Shown here piece by piece: positions 42,775 through 51,426 of a stretch of DNA of 64,000 nt. The position numbers and the translations under genes are program-made. The stretch lies in assembly GCF_003149455.1 (NCBI RefSeq), contig NZ_QFFK01000001.1, forward strand, positions 563,935-627,934, written 5' to 3'. The stretch comes from Chitinophaga deserti. Its GTDB lineage: Bacteria > Bacteroidota > Bacteroidia > Chitinophagales > Chitinophagaceae. Numbering within the stretch: the first letter of the stretch is position 1; the number at the start of each line of letters is the position of its first letter. The notes beneath the pieces were generated by a model that ran no database searches, was not told the DNA's origin, and saw nothing but the letters and a program-made list of their open reading frames with translations.

Positions 42775-45579
42775 TTACAGGAACTTCCCTGTGTAGCTTT
42801 CTTTAACTTTCTTCAGTCCGTCGGGAACTCCGGCATAGAGGAGTGTTCCTCCGCCTTCGCCGCCTTCGGGGCCAAGGTCTATCACCCAGTCGGCCGAACG
42901 GATTACGTCGAGGTTATGCTCGATCACCAGCACGGTATGCCCCTGATCAATCAGCGCGTTGAAAGAATCCAGCAGCTTTTTGATATCATGGAAGTGGAGG
43001 CCGGTGGTAGGCTCATCGAAGATGAACAGGATGTGGCCCTGCGCTTTCCCCTTGCCGAGGAAAGATGCCAGCTTCACACGCTGCGCCTCACCACCAGATA
43101 ATGTATCGCTGGACTGGCCGAGCTTCACGTATCCCAATCCCACATCGCTGAGCGGCTTGATCTTGGCGATCACGTCTTTCTCATCGCGGAAGAATTCGAT
43201 GGCTTCGTCTACACCCAGTTCGAGGATATCGAAAATGTTTTTGCCTTTGTATTGAACTTCGAGTACTTCGTCTTTAAAACGTTTACCACCGCAGGTTTCG
43301 CAGGTGAGGTGAACATCTGCGAGGAACTGCATTTCTACAATCACTTCGCCTTCGCCTTTACAGGTATCGCAGCGGCCGCCGTCTACGTTAAACGAGAAAT
43401 GTTTGGGCTGGAAGCCGCGCATTTTGCTCAGCGGTTGTTTTGCAAAGAGGTCGCGGATTTCGTCGTATGCTTTGATGTAGGTTACGGGGTTGGAACGGCT
43501 GGATTTACCGATGGGGTTCTGGTCCACCATCTCGATCTGCGTGATGTAATCCAGGTCTCCCTTCATGACGCGATGCTGGCCCACACGGTCGGTGAACTCT
43601 CCTTTCAGCTTCATAAGCGCCGGGTAGAGTATCTGCTTCACCAGCGTGGTTTTACCTGAGCCGGAAACGCCGCTCACTACGGTAAACACGCCGAGGGGAA
43701 ACTCCGCATCCACGTTCTTCAGGTTATTCTGCCGGCATCCTTCCAGTACAATGGAACGCTTCCACTTCCTGACATTTGCGGGAGGCTCAATGCGGTATTG
43801 TCCGCTGAGGTATTTACCGGTAAGACTGTTATCGTCTTTCAGAATGGCGGGATAGGTGCCTTCGAAGATGACTTCTCCACCGAGATGGCTGGCCAGCGGC
43901 CCCATGTCGATGATGTAATCGGCTTTCTCCATCATCTGCTCATCGTGTTCTACCACCACCACGGTATTTCCGAGATCTCTCAGTTCGTGCAGCACACGGA
44001 TGAGCCGGTGGGTATCACGGGCATGCAGTCCAATGCTGGGCTCGTCGAGGATATAAAGGGAATTGGTGAGGTTACTGCCGAGGGTACGGGTGAGCTGGAT
44101 ACGCTGGCTTTCACCGCCGGACAGGGTGTTGGCCACGCGGTTCAGCGTGAGGTAGCCAAGGCCTACATCCAGGAGGGTTTTGAGGCGGTGGTTGATCTCT
44201 ATGAGGATCCTTTTGGCTACCTGCTGCTGGTATTCGCTAAGTTCGAGGTTATCGAACCATACTTTCAGTTTTTCCACGGGCATATCCACCAGCTCGGAGA
44301 TGCCTGCGCCCGCTACTTTCACGTAGGTGGCTTCCTTGCGGAGGCGGGCGCCATGGCAGGTGGGGCAAATGGTGCGGCCGCGGTAACGGGCCTGCATTAC
44401 GCGGTATTGTACTTTGTAGAGGTTCTGCTCTACCATTTTGAAGAACTCGTTGATACCGTAGAAGTGCTCGTTGCCGGTCCACAGCAGCTCCACCTGTTCA
44501 TCCGTTAAATCGGATACCGGTTTATGAACCGGGAAGTTGAACTTGCGGGCGGCTTTGATGAGCGCTTCCTTATACTCGCCCATCTTCTCTCCTCTCCACG
44601 GAGCCACGGCGCCTTCGAAAACGCTGAGGCGTTTGTCGGGGATCACGAGGTCGCGGTCGATACCCAGTACCTGGCCGAAGCCTTCGCAGGAGGGGCATGC
44701 GCCGAAGGGGTTGTTGAAGGAAAAGAGGTTGGGAACGGGTTCTTCGAACTGGATGCCATCCAGCTCGAAGCGGTTGGAGAAAACGGGCCCCAGCTTACCG
44801 TCTACTTCCAGGGTACAGTCGCCTTCGCTTTCATAGAAAGAGGTCTGAACGGAGTCGGCGATGCGGTGCTTATCGTCTTCTTCGAAATTCTTCACCACGA
44901 TACGGTCGATGAGCACGTATGTTTCGGGGGCGATGGCAGGGGCTTTCTGTTCCAGGAGTTCTTCTATCCTGACGAGCGAGCCGCCGGTATAGAGCCTGGA
45001 GAAGCCTTTCTGCATGAGTATATTCAGTTCTTCCAGCGGCTTGCGGTTGGCATGCTGGCGGAAGGGTACCAGAATCTGAACTTTGGCTCCGTGCGGGAGT
45101 TTGGAGATGTAATCCACCACATCGGCCACTTCATGTTTCTTAACGAGTTGCCCTGATACGGGTGAAAAGGTTTGGCCGGCGCGGGAAAAGAGGAGACGCA
45201 GGTAGTCGTAGATCTCTGTCATGGAGCCTACGGTGGAGCGGGGGGTGCGGGTTACCACTTTTTGCTCGATGGCGATGGCGGGGCAGATGCCTTTGATGTA
45301 ATCCACGTCGGGCTTGTTCATCCGCATGAGGAACTGGCGGGCATATGCACTGAGGCTTTCCGCGTAGCGGCGCTGGCCTTCGGCATAGAGGGTATCCATC
45401 GTCAGGCTCGACTTTCCCGAACCGCTTACGCCGGTTACTACCACGAGTTGGTTTCGTGGAATGGAAACGCTGACATTTTTGAGATTATGCACCCTCGCTC
45501 CTTTAATGTAGATATGATCAGGAGCTATAACTGGTTCACGTTCAACGGTTTTTTCCTTGGATTTTACTTTTGCGCACAT
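42775..45579 (-). CDS. UvrA-family excinuclease ATPase (paralogue 2)
   Basis: The 934-residue protein is a second full-length UvrA. Walker A GVSGSGKSS lies at about residues 50-58 and GVSGSGKTT near 640. Signatures LSGGESQRI and LSGGEAQRV and the C-terminal zinc module CDTC...CETC are intact. The first zinc site has only CPSC; the partner CxxC is replaced by a Cys-free ELDG segment. It is clearly different in sequence from the copy at 19.8-22.7 kb, so it is an old paralogue rather than a recent duplicate. It may act in excision repair or, like some UvrA2 proteins, in a specialised damage or drug response. Start 45579 is chosen; an ATG at 45600 lies upstream of the promoter box. Confidence 0.9.
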   Translation of the reverse strand: MCAKVKSKEKTVEREPVIAPDHIYIKGARVHNLKNVSVSIPRNQLVVVTGVSGSGKSSLTMDTLYAEGQRRYAESLSAYARQFLMRMNKPDVDYIKGICPAIAIEQKVVTRTPRSTVGSMTEIYDYLRLLFSRAGQTFSPVSGQLVKKHEVADVVDYISKLPHGAKVQILVPFRQHANRKPLEELNILMQKGFSRLYTGGSLVRIEELLEQKAPAIAPETYVLIDRIVVKNFEEDDKHRIADSVQTSFYESEGDCTLEVDGKLGPVFSNRFELDGIQFEEPVPNLFSFNNPFGACPSCEGFGQVLGIDRDLVIPDKRLSVFEGAVAPWRGEKMGEYKEALIKAARKFNFPVHKPVSDLTDEQVELLWTGNEHFYGINEFFKMVEQNLYKVQYRVMQARYRGRTICPTCHGARLRKEATYVKVAGAGISELVDMPVEKLKVWFDNLELSEYQQQVAKRILIEINHRLKTLLDVGLGYLTLNRVANTLSGGESQRIQLTRTLGSNLTNSLYILDEPSIGLHARDTHRLIRVLHELRDLGNTVVVVEHDEQMMEKADYIIDMGPLASHLGGEVIFEGTYPAILKDDNSLTGKYLSGQYRIEPPANVRKWKRSIVLEGCRQNNLKNVDAEFPLGVFTVVSGVSGSGKTTLVKQILYPALMKLKGEFTDRVGQHRVMKGDLDYITQIEMVDQNPIGKSSRSNPVTYIKAYDEIRDLFAKQPLSKMRGFQPKHFSFNVDGGRCDTCKGEGEVIVEMQFLADVHLTCETCGGKRFKDEVLEVQYKGKNIFDILELGVDEAIEFFRDEKDVIAKIKPLSDVGLGYVKLGQSSDTLSGGEAQRVKLASFLGKGKAQGHILFIFDEPTTGLHFHDIKKLLDSFNALIDQGHTVLVIEHNLDVIRSADWVIDLGPEGGEGGGTLLYAGVPDGLKKVKESYTGKFL

Positions 45580-45587
45580 AAGGATTA

Positions 45588-45595
45588 CAAATGTA
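45588..45595 (-). promoter_or_regulatory. Candidate -7 promoter box of uvrA paralogue 2
   Basis: TACATTTG on the minus strand matches TAnnTTTG exactly and ends 8 nt before the chosen ATG. This supports the downstream start at 45579. Confidence 0.5.
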
Positions 45596-45625
45596 CGCAT
45601 TAACGGTTATTTTACAGGAAGCTTG

Positions 45626-45655
45626 TTGTTTTATTCAACTATTCCGTTATATTTG
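45626..45655 (+). promoter_or_regulatory. Promoter of the ECF sigma-factor gene
   Basis: TTG (45626-45628), a 19-nt spacer and TATATTTG (45648-45655) match the Bacteroidota consensus fully. The start codon is at 45799, so a leader of about 135-140 nt is expected. Confidence 0.75.
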
Positions 45656-45798
45656 CATTGACCGACTTCTTATACCTGATAATCCCGGTTACAAATTCAA
45701 TCACTTAAACAGTACATTATAGCTCAACTTTTACGCTACTAAACAACCTACTGACGATTAAGTCCGTACTATTTACTAACCGCTATTGGTAGACGTAT

Positions 45799-46380
45799 AT
45801 GCAAGTAATGTACAAGCTGAACGATGAGCAACTCATCACGCTGTTTAAAAAGGGCCATGCTTCCGCTCTGGAAGAGTTGGTTTACCGTCATAAGGACAAG
45901 CTTTTCACATCCATCGTATTGCTCGTTAAAGACACTTTCCTTGCTGAAGATATCTTTCAGGACACCTTCATCAAGATCATTGATACCATCCGTGCAGAGC
46001 GATATACTGAGAAAGGGAAGTTCTTACCCTGGGCCATGCGCATCGCGCACAACCTTTGTGTAGACCATTTCAGGAAAGTAAAACGTACCCCGGTTATCAA
46101 AACCGGCGACGATAAAGATATTTTCAATGTGCTGAACTTCAGCGAGCCCAGTGCCGAAGAGGCGATGATGACGCGGCAAAGCCACCACAACGTGCGCCGT
46201 ATGCTCGACCTCCTGCCCGAAGAACAGCGCGAAGTAATTATCCTCCGCCATTATGCGGACCTCAGCTTCAAGGAGATAGCGGACCTCACCCAGGTGAGCA
46301 TCAACACCGCCCTCGGCCGTATGCGGTACGGACTGATCAATCTCCGGAAGATGATGACGGAAAAACAGATTTGTTTGTAA
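45799..46380 (+). CDS. ECF-type RNA polymerase sigma factor
   Basis: The 193-residue protein has region 2 (about residues 10-80, with ALEELVYRHKDKLF and LAEDIFQDTFIKI) and region 4 (about 130-185, with LPEEQREVIILRHYADLSFKEIA). The order and length fit extracytoplasmic-function sigma factors. No anti-sigma factor or FecR-type gene is adjacent: a terminator follows directly and the next gene is convergent. Its control must therefore come from elsewhere or from its long leader. Start 45799 is used; Met at 45808 is an alternative. Confidence 0.9.
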   Translation: MQVMYKLNDEQLITLFKKGHASALEELVYRHKDKLFTSIVLLVKDTFLAEDIFQDTFIKIIDTIRAERYTEKGKFLPWAMRIAHNLCVDHFRKVKRTPVIKTGDDKDIFNVLNFSEPSAEEAMMTRQSHHNVRRMLDLLPEEQREVIILRHYADLSFKEIADLTQVSINTALGRMRYGLINLRKMMTEKQICL

Positions 46381-46402
46381 TGCCCTTTTTTTGCTTGCCA
46401 TG

Positions 46403-46441
46403 AACGGGCGGTAAGATGTAAGTCTACCGCTCGTTTTTTTA
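46403..46441 (+). terminator. Terminator after the ECF sigma-factor gene
   Basis: The stem AACGGGCGGTA (46403-46413) / TACCGCTCGTT (46424-46434), with one G-T pair, is followed by seven T. Confidence 0.85.
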
Positions 46442-47338
46442 TTTCCCCTTCCTCCCGATCATCAATACCCCCGTAAGCACCAGCGCAGTACCCGCCAGCT
46501 GCTCCCAGGTTACCGGCTCTCCCAGAAAAATATACGCCTGCACAATTGTTGCCACCGGCCCGATACTCGTTACAATCGCCGTATTACCCGGCCCTATCTT
46601 CCGGATGCCTTCACTGGTAAGGAAAGTAGGAATAACGGTAGACACAATGGCCATCTGGAAGCACAGCCAGTAGGTTTCACCGCTGAAATGCCGTACCTCC
46701 GCCCCATGGGTCACGAAGTATTGCGCAAATATGCCGATGGAAGCAAAGCACAGCGCATAAGCCGTGAACTTCATGGAACCCACTTTCGGGATCACCTCTC
46801 CTCCGCCTACGATGTAAAAAGCATAAGTTACCGCGCACCCCAGCACCAGCAAACACCCGGTAATCATACCCGGGTTCCAGTCCTGCCGCACGTCTCCTCC
46901 AAAAACCACCAGCATCCCGGCATAGGCGATACCCAGCGCAATTGCCTGCGTACGGGTAATCTTCCGTTTGAAGGCCATTGCCCCTATGAGCAGGGCGAAA
47001 GTGGGGTACAGGAAAAGGATGAGCCGCTCCAGGCCGGCAGAAATGTAGGCCAGGCCCATAAAATCGAGCAGGCTGCTGATATAATACCCCAGCAACCCCA
47101 GTGCCGCAACCCAGCCCCATTGCATGGGGGTCAGTTTCACATTGTCTGTACGCCGGTACAGGTACACGGCCGTAGCGATGTAAAACGGGAGGGCAAAAGC
47201 CATCCGCAGCGCCAGCATGGAAATGGCGTCGATGGCTTCCACACGGTAAATGAGCTTCACATAGATGGCCTTGGCACTGAACATCATGGCGCCGGTGAGG
47301 GCCATGGCATAGCCAAGGGCGTAATCAGACCTGTTCAT
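46439..47338 (-). CDS. EamA/DMT-superfamily transporter
   Basis: The 299-residue inner-membrane protein has ten hydrophobic helices in two EamA halves. The first half begins ALGYAMALTGAMMFSAKAI, and the second has VLGCAVTYAFYIVGGGEV and ends FLGEPVTWEQLAGTALVLTGV, the typical EamA finish. Members export metabolites or amino acids, and the substrate is not predictable. Start 47338 is chosen over 47461 because the extra stretch is Arg- and Cys-rich and overlaps the thiolase terminator. The gene ends convergent with the ECF gene. Confidence 0.88.
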   Translation of the reverse strand: MNRSDYALGYAMALTGAMMFSAKAIYVKLIYRVEAIDAISMLALRMAFALPFYIATAVYLYRRTDNVKLTPMQWGWVAALGLLGYYISSLLDFMGLAYISAGLERLILFLYPTFALLIGAMAFKRKITRTQAIALGIAYAGMLVVFGGDVRQDWNPGMITGCLLVLGCAVTYAFYIVGGGEVIPKVGSMKFTAYALCFASIGIFAQYFVTHGAEVRHFSGETYWLCFQMAIVSTVIPTFLTSEGIRKIGPGNTAIVTSIGPVATIVQAYIFLGEPVTWEQLAGTALVLTGVLMIGRKGK

Positions 47339-47346
47339 GGTGTAAA

Positions 47347-47378
47347 TAAAGGCCCTGCCGGATTGGAGCGCCGGCAGG
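47347..47378 (-). terminator. Terminator after the thiolase gene
   Basis: The perfect stem CCTGCCGG (47354-47361) / CCGGCAGG (47371-47378) is followed on the minus strand by GCCTTTATTT. The T-tract is broken, so termination may be partial and the EamA gene could be reached. Confidence 0.6.
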
Positions 47379-47412
47379 ACCGGGTATGGGGAGAAGCCCG
47401 GATGCTCCGGAG

Positions 47413-48612
47413 CTACACTTTTTCGTAAACAACAGCCGCACCCTGCCCTACGCCAACGCACATGGTAGCCAGGCCGTATTTAACACCGGCGCGGCGTTTC
47501 AGTTCGTGCATAAGGGTGGTGGTGATGCGGGCGCCGCTGCAACCCAGCGGATGGCCTATGGCGATGGAGCCACCGTTCAGGTTGATCTTAGCGGGGTCCA
47601 GCTTCAGCTCGCGGATGCAGGCGAGGGCCTGCGATGCGAAAGCCTCGTTCAGTTCAATGGCGTCGAGATCTCCGGCACGGATACCAGCGCGTTTGAGGGC
47701 TTTAACGGTAGCGGGTACGGGACCGATGCCCATAATGGCAGGGTCTACCCCGGCAACGGCCATCCCGCGGATCATGGCGATGGGTGTGAGGTTGAAGCGC
47801 TTCAGGGCTGCTTCCGACACGATCAGCACGGCCGAAGCGCCATCATTAATCCCGGAAGAGTTACCTGCCGTCACCGACCCGTCTTTAGCGAAGGCAGGGC
47901 GGAGGCCGGCCAGCTTTTCGAGAGTAGTTTCGCGGGGGTGTTCATCTTTCGAGAAAACCACCTGCTCTTCCTTGTTGGGCGTGATCTCCACAGGAATTAT
48001 CTCTTCCTGCCAGATGCCCGACTGGAGGGCCTGTTTGTATTTGACCTGGCTGTTGAAGGCGAAAAGATCCTGATCTTCCCGGGAAATCTTCCATTCGCGG
48101 GCTACGTTTTCGGCGGTTTCCCCCATGGAGAAGGGGTAATACACGTCTGCCAGTTTCTTATTGGTGAAGCGCCAGCCGATGGTGGAGTCGTAGATTTCGG
48201 TTTTACGGCTAAAAGCCCCGTCGGCCTTAGGCATTACGAGGGGGGCGCGGGTCATGCTTTCAACGCCGCCGGCCATGTAAACGTCTCCTTCCCCAACCAT
48301 AACAGCCCGGGCAGCGTCCATAATGGCCTGGAGGCCTGATGCACAGAGGCGGTTAACGGTGTTCCCGGCTACGGAAACGGGCATCCCGGCGAGGAGTACG
48401 GCCATCCGGGCTACGTCGCGATTATCTTCCCCGGCCTGATTGGCAGCCCCGGCGATCACGTCTTCCACTGCCGCGGGGTCGAGGGAAGGGTTCCGCGTCA
48501 GGAGCGAGCGCAGCATAAGGGCCAGGAGATCATCGGGCCGGATGGAGCTCAAAGCGCCACCATAGCGGCCTATAGGGCTCCGGACTGCGTCCGCGATATA
48601 AGCAGTTTGCAT
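47413..48612 (-). CDS. Acetyl-CoA C-acyltransferase (thiolase; 3-oxoadipyl-CoA thiolase-like)
   Basis: The 399-residue thiolase has the acylated Cys at residue 90 in NRLCASGLQ, the His in GGSIAIGHPLGCSGAR, and the second Cys in MCVGVGQG. It cleaves 3-oxoacyl-CoA to acetyl-CoA and a shorter acyl-CoA, or runs in reverse. The N terminus (IADAVRSPIGRYGGALS) most recalls the PcaF/PaaJ branch used for 3-oxoadipyl-CoA, but general beta-oxidation is equally possible. No other beta-oxidation gene is nearby. The gene is divergent from rlmN. Confidence 0.9.
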   Translation of the reverse strand: MQTAYIADAVRSPIGRYGGALSSIRPDDLLALMLRSLLTRNPSLDPAAVEDVIAGAANQAGEDNRDVARMAVLLAGMPVSVAGNTVNRLCASGLQAIMDAARAVMVGEGDVYMAGGVESMTRAPLVMPKADGAFSRKTEIYDSTIGWRFTNKKLADVYYPFSMGETAENVAREWKISREDQDLFAFNSQVKYKQALQSGIWQEEIIPVEITPNKEEQVVFSKDEHPRETTLEKLAGLRPAFAKDGSVTAGNSSGINDGASAVLIVSEAALKRFNLTPIAMIRGMAVAGVDPAIMGIGPVPATVKALKRAGIRAGDLDAIELNEAFASQALACIRELKLDPAKINLNGGSIAIGHPLGCSGARITTTLMHELKRRAGVKYGLATMCVGVGQGAAVVYEKV

Positions 48613-48706
48613 GGGTGAATGGTTAAGAATTGCGAATTTATGGCTTCCGGGCCGGATAACCAGCTACACAAACGAATCTACAATTCTCCAATCCGAAAAT
48701 CGGATG

Positions 48707-48714
48707 TACCTTTG
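48707..48714 (+). promoter_or_regulatory. Candidate -7 promoter box of rlmN
   Basis: TACCTTTG matches TAnnTTTG exactly and ends 4 nt before the ATG at 48719. It supports this start over the longer ORF start at 48611 and implies a leaderless or nearly leaderless mRNA. Confidence 0.55.
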
Positions 48715-48718
48715 CGGG

Positions 48719-49759
48719 ATGACGAGGAAGCAAAATATAAGGGAACTGACGCTCCCCCAGTTGAAAGAGGTATTTGGTGAGATGGGGGAAAAGGCGTTCC
48801 GTGCCCAGCAGGTCTATGAGTGGATCTGGGCCAAACAGGCACCTGGTTTCGACGCCATGACCAACCTGAGCAAAACACTCCGGGCCGCACTGGAAGAAAG
48901 ATTCAGCTTCCCGTCTGTAAAAGTGGACGCCACCCAGATCAGTGAAGACGGTACCATCAAAAGCCGCTTCCGCCTGCACGACGGGTACCTCGTAGAGGGC
49001 GTTCTCATCCCCACTGCTAACCGGCAAACCGCCTGCGTAAGCTCCCAGGTAGGCTGCAGCCTCAGCTGCAAATTCTGCGCTACCGGGTTCATGGACCGTA
49101 AAAGAAACCTCAATTTTGATGAGATCTTCGACGAAGTAGCCCTCATCAACCAGCAATCCATAGAATCTTCCGGGAAAAAGCTCACCAATATCGTGTATAT
49201 GGGCATGGGTGAACCCCTGCTTAACTATTCTAACGTATTGAAATCCATTGAGCGGATCACTTCGCCCGACGGGCTGGCCATGAGTCCTAAAAGGATCACG
49301 GTATCCACCGCCGGCGTTGCTAAAATGATCAAACAGCTGGGAGACGATAAAGTGCGTTTCAACCTCGCCCTTTCCCTCCACGCCGCCAACGATCTGAAGC
49401 GCAGTGAGATCATGCCGATCAACGATTCCAACAACCTGAAAGTGCTCGTGGAATCCCTCAACTACTTCTACAAAGCCACCGAAAACGAAATCAGCTTCGA
49501 ATACATCCTCTTCAAAGATTTTAACGATTCGCTGAAAGATGCCGACGAACTGATCAAAATTTACCGGCAGGTGCCTGTAGACCTGGTGAATATCATCGAA
49601 TACAACCCGATCGATCAAGCACAATTCCGCAAGCCTTCCGAAGAGAAAGTGGCCGCTTTCATGGAATACCTTGGCAAAAACCGTGTGAATGCCCGCCTCC
49701 GCAGAAGCCGTGGTAAGGATATTGACGCTGCCTGCGGACAACTGGCCAACAAAGCATAA
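48719..49759 (+). CDS. rlmN: Dual-specificity 23S rRNA/tRNA (adenine-C2)-methyltransferase
   Basis: The 346-residue radical-SAM enzyme methylates C2 of A2503 in 23S rRNA and A37 of some tRNAs. The iron-sulfur cluster motif CSLSCKFC has Cys 113, 117 and 120. VYMGMGEPLLN is the SAM-binding GEPL motif, and the methyl-carrying Cys lies in the C-terminal DIDAACGQL. The start at 48719 gives the usual RlmN N terminus (MTRKQNIRELTL) and is supported by the promoter box just upstream. The rluB-like and rluA-like genes follow on the same strand. Confidence 0.96.
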   Translation: MTRKQNIRELTLPQLKEVFGEMGEKAFRAQQVYEWIWAKQAPGFDAMTNLSKTLRAALEERFSFPSVKVDATQISEDGTIKSRFRLHDGYLVEGVLIPTANRQTACVSSQVGCSLSCKFCATGFMDRKRNLNFDEIFDEVALINQQSIESSGKKLTNIVYMGMGEPLLNYSNVLKSIERITSPDGLAMSPKRITVSTAGVAKMIKQLGDDKVRFNLALSLHAANDLKRSEIMPINDSNNLKVLVESLNYFYKATENEISFEYILFKDFNDSLKDADELIKIYRQVPVDLVNIIEYNPIDQAQFRKPSEEKVAAFMEYLGKNRVNARLRRSRGKDIDAACGQLANKA

Positions 49760-49794
49760 ACATACTGCAGGAATGCAGCAAACAATCATAACAC

Positions 49795-51414
49795 ATGAAA
49801 CAAAGCAGACCGCCCCGTAAAGGCTTCTCCCCTTTCAAGGAAAACAAAAGCGGCAAAGCAGCACCCCGGTCCGGCGATTCCAGACCGGCAGGTAAAAGCT
49901 TCCGCGACAGGGACGACAAAGAAGGCAAACCCTTCGGCGACAAACCCAAAAGGACCTTCGGTGGCGATAAAGAAGGCAAACCCTTCGGCGATAAACCTAA
50001 ACGCTCTTTCGGCGGCGACAAAGAAGGCAGATCCTTCGGCGATAAGCCCAAACGCACTTTCGGTGGCGATAAGGAAGGCAGATCCTTCGGAGACAAGCCC
50101 AAAAGAACTTTCGGAGGCGACAGAGACAACAAATCCTTTGGCGATAAGCCCAAACGCTCCTTCGGTGGCGACCGGGACGATAAGCCTTACGGAGATAAGC
50201 CCAAACGCTCCTTCGGTGGCGACCGGGACGATAAGCCTTACGGTGATAAACCCAAACGCACATACGGAGACAGGGAAGGTAAACCCTTCGGCGATAAGCC
50301 CTTCCGCCCCCGTGAAGAAGGAGACAAGCCTTTCCGTGCTAAAAAGGATGGTAAGCCATTCGATAAATCCGCCAAAACTGATGGCGACCGCGATCCCAGG
50401 ATTAAAAAGGAACGCGAAGTAAAACCCGGCGATAAGCTGTTCCAGCACGCCTTCGCAGATGGAGCCCCCTTCAAGGAACTCCGCTCCCGCAAAAGCAAAC
50501 CTAAAGACCCGAAAGATATTGTGGAAGACAAGTCGTTCGGCGAAATCCACGACGAGAAGTCTTACAAGGAACTTCGTGGCGATAAGCCCCGTCCGCGTAA
50601 AAGCGAGCGTAAGGCAGCCATTCACGGTTCCAAATCCAATAAACCCAAGAGTACCCGCAAGCGTATTGCAGTAGAGACTCCTTCAGCCGAACTGGAAGGC
50701 GGAGAAATGCCATTGAATAAATTCATCGCGCATTGCGGTATCTGCAGCCGCCGTAAGGCAGTAGATTATATCAAGGAAGGTAAAGTGACCGTGAACGGTG
50801 AAGTGATTGTGGAGCCTGCTTTCAAAGTAACCGGTAAAGAAGCCGTGAAACTGAACGATAAGCGCATCCACATCCAGAAAAACCTGGTGTATGTACTGCT
50901 GAATAAACCCAAAGGATACATCACTACCACTGATGATCCGGAAGGGCGCCAGACTGTAATGGAACTGGTGGAAGATGCAGCTGAAGAGCGCCTCTACCCT
51001 GTAGGCCGCCTCGACCGTAATACATCAGGCCTGCTGCTGCTTACCAACGATGGCGAGCTGGCACAGAAGCTGGCTCATCCCAAGCATAACATCAAGAAGA
51101 TCTACCACGTAGAGCTGGATAAACCCCTTACTAAAGCAGACTTCGACCGCATCCTGGCGGGCCTGGAGCTGGAAGACGGATTTGCATCTGTAGACAGCCT
51201 GGCCTGGGTAGATACCAAAGACAGAGCGCAGATCGGAATCGAGATCCACAGCGGTAAAAACCGTATTGTACGCCGTATATTCGAACACCTCGATTACCGC
51301 GTGGAAAAACTGGATCGTGTAATGTATGCCGGCCTTACCAAAAAGAACCTCAACCGCGGCAAATGGCGCTTCCTCAGCGAGAAGGAAGTGATCCTGCTCA
51401 AACATTTCAAATAA
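49795..51414 (+). CDS. RluB/RsuA-family pseudouridine synthase with repeat-rich N-terminal extension
   Basis: The 539-residue protein joins two parts. The C-terminal 240 residues form a normal RluB-like enzyme: an S4 RNA-binding domain (MPLNKFIAHCGICSRRKAV) and the catalytic GRLDRNTSGLLLLTNDG with its Asp. It should convert a uridine in 23S rRNA to pseudouridine. The first 300 residues are highly charged and probably disordered, including seven 17-residue repeats of the type KEGKPFGDKPKRTFGGD (about residues 41-158). Such Lys/Arg/Asp-rich leaders occur in Bacteroidota relatives and may tether RNA. It lies 35 nt after rlmN and 12 nt before the next pseudouridine synthase gene. Confidence 0.92.
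   Translation: MKQSRPPRKGFSPFKENKSGKAAPRSGDSRPAGKSFRDRDDKEGKPFGDKPKRTFGGDKEGKPFGDKPKRSFGGDKEGRSFGDKPKRTFGGDKEGRSFGDKPKRTFGGDRDNKSFGDKPKRSFGGDRDDKPYGDKPKRSFGGDRDDKPYGDKPKRTYGDREGKPFGDKPFRPREEGDKPFRAKKDGKPFDKSAKTDGDRDPRIKKEREVKPGDKLFQHAFADGAPFKELRSRKSKPKDPKDIVEDKSFGEIHDEKSYKELRGDKPRPRKSERKAAIHGSKSNKPKSTRKRIAVETPSAELEGGEMPLNKFIAHCGICSRRKAVDYIKEGKVTVNGEVIVEPAFKVTGKEAVKLNDKRIHIQKNLVYVLLNKPKGYITTTDDPEGRQTVMELVEDAAEERLYPVGRLDRNTSGLLLLTNDGELAQKLAHPKHNIKKIYHVELDKPLTKADFDRILAGLELEDGFASVDSLAWVDTKDRAQIGIEIHSGKNRIVRRIFEHLDYRVEKLDRVMYAGLTKKNLNRGKWRFLSEKEVILLKHFK
49915..50268 (+). repeat. Seven 51-bp tandem coding repeats
   Basis: Units of 17 codons recur seven times in phase, with the last one codon shorter. 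The segment encoding FGDKPKR is the most constant. An eighth, diverged half-unit follows. The copies differ mainly at synonymous sites and at the KEGKP/RDDKP position. Confidence 0.85.
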
Positions 51415-51426
51415 CGGCTGCGCAAC

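Noticed and set aside
49915..50268. 51-bp periodic repeats considered as a CRISPR or minisatellite element
   Set aside because: They keep the reading frame of the RluB-like gene and have no unique spacers.
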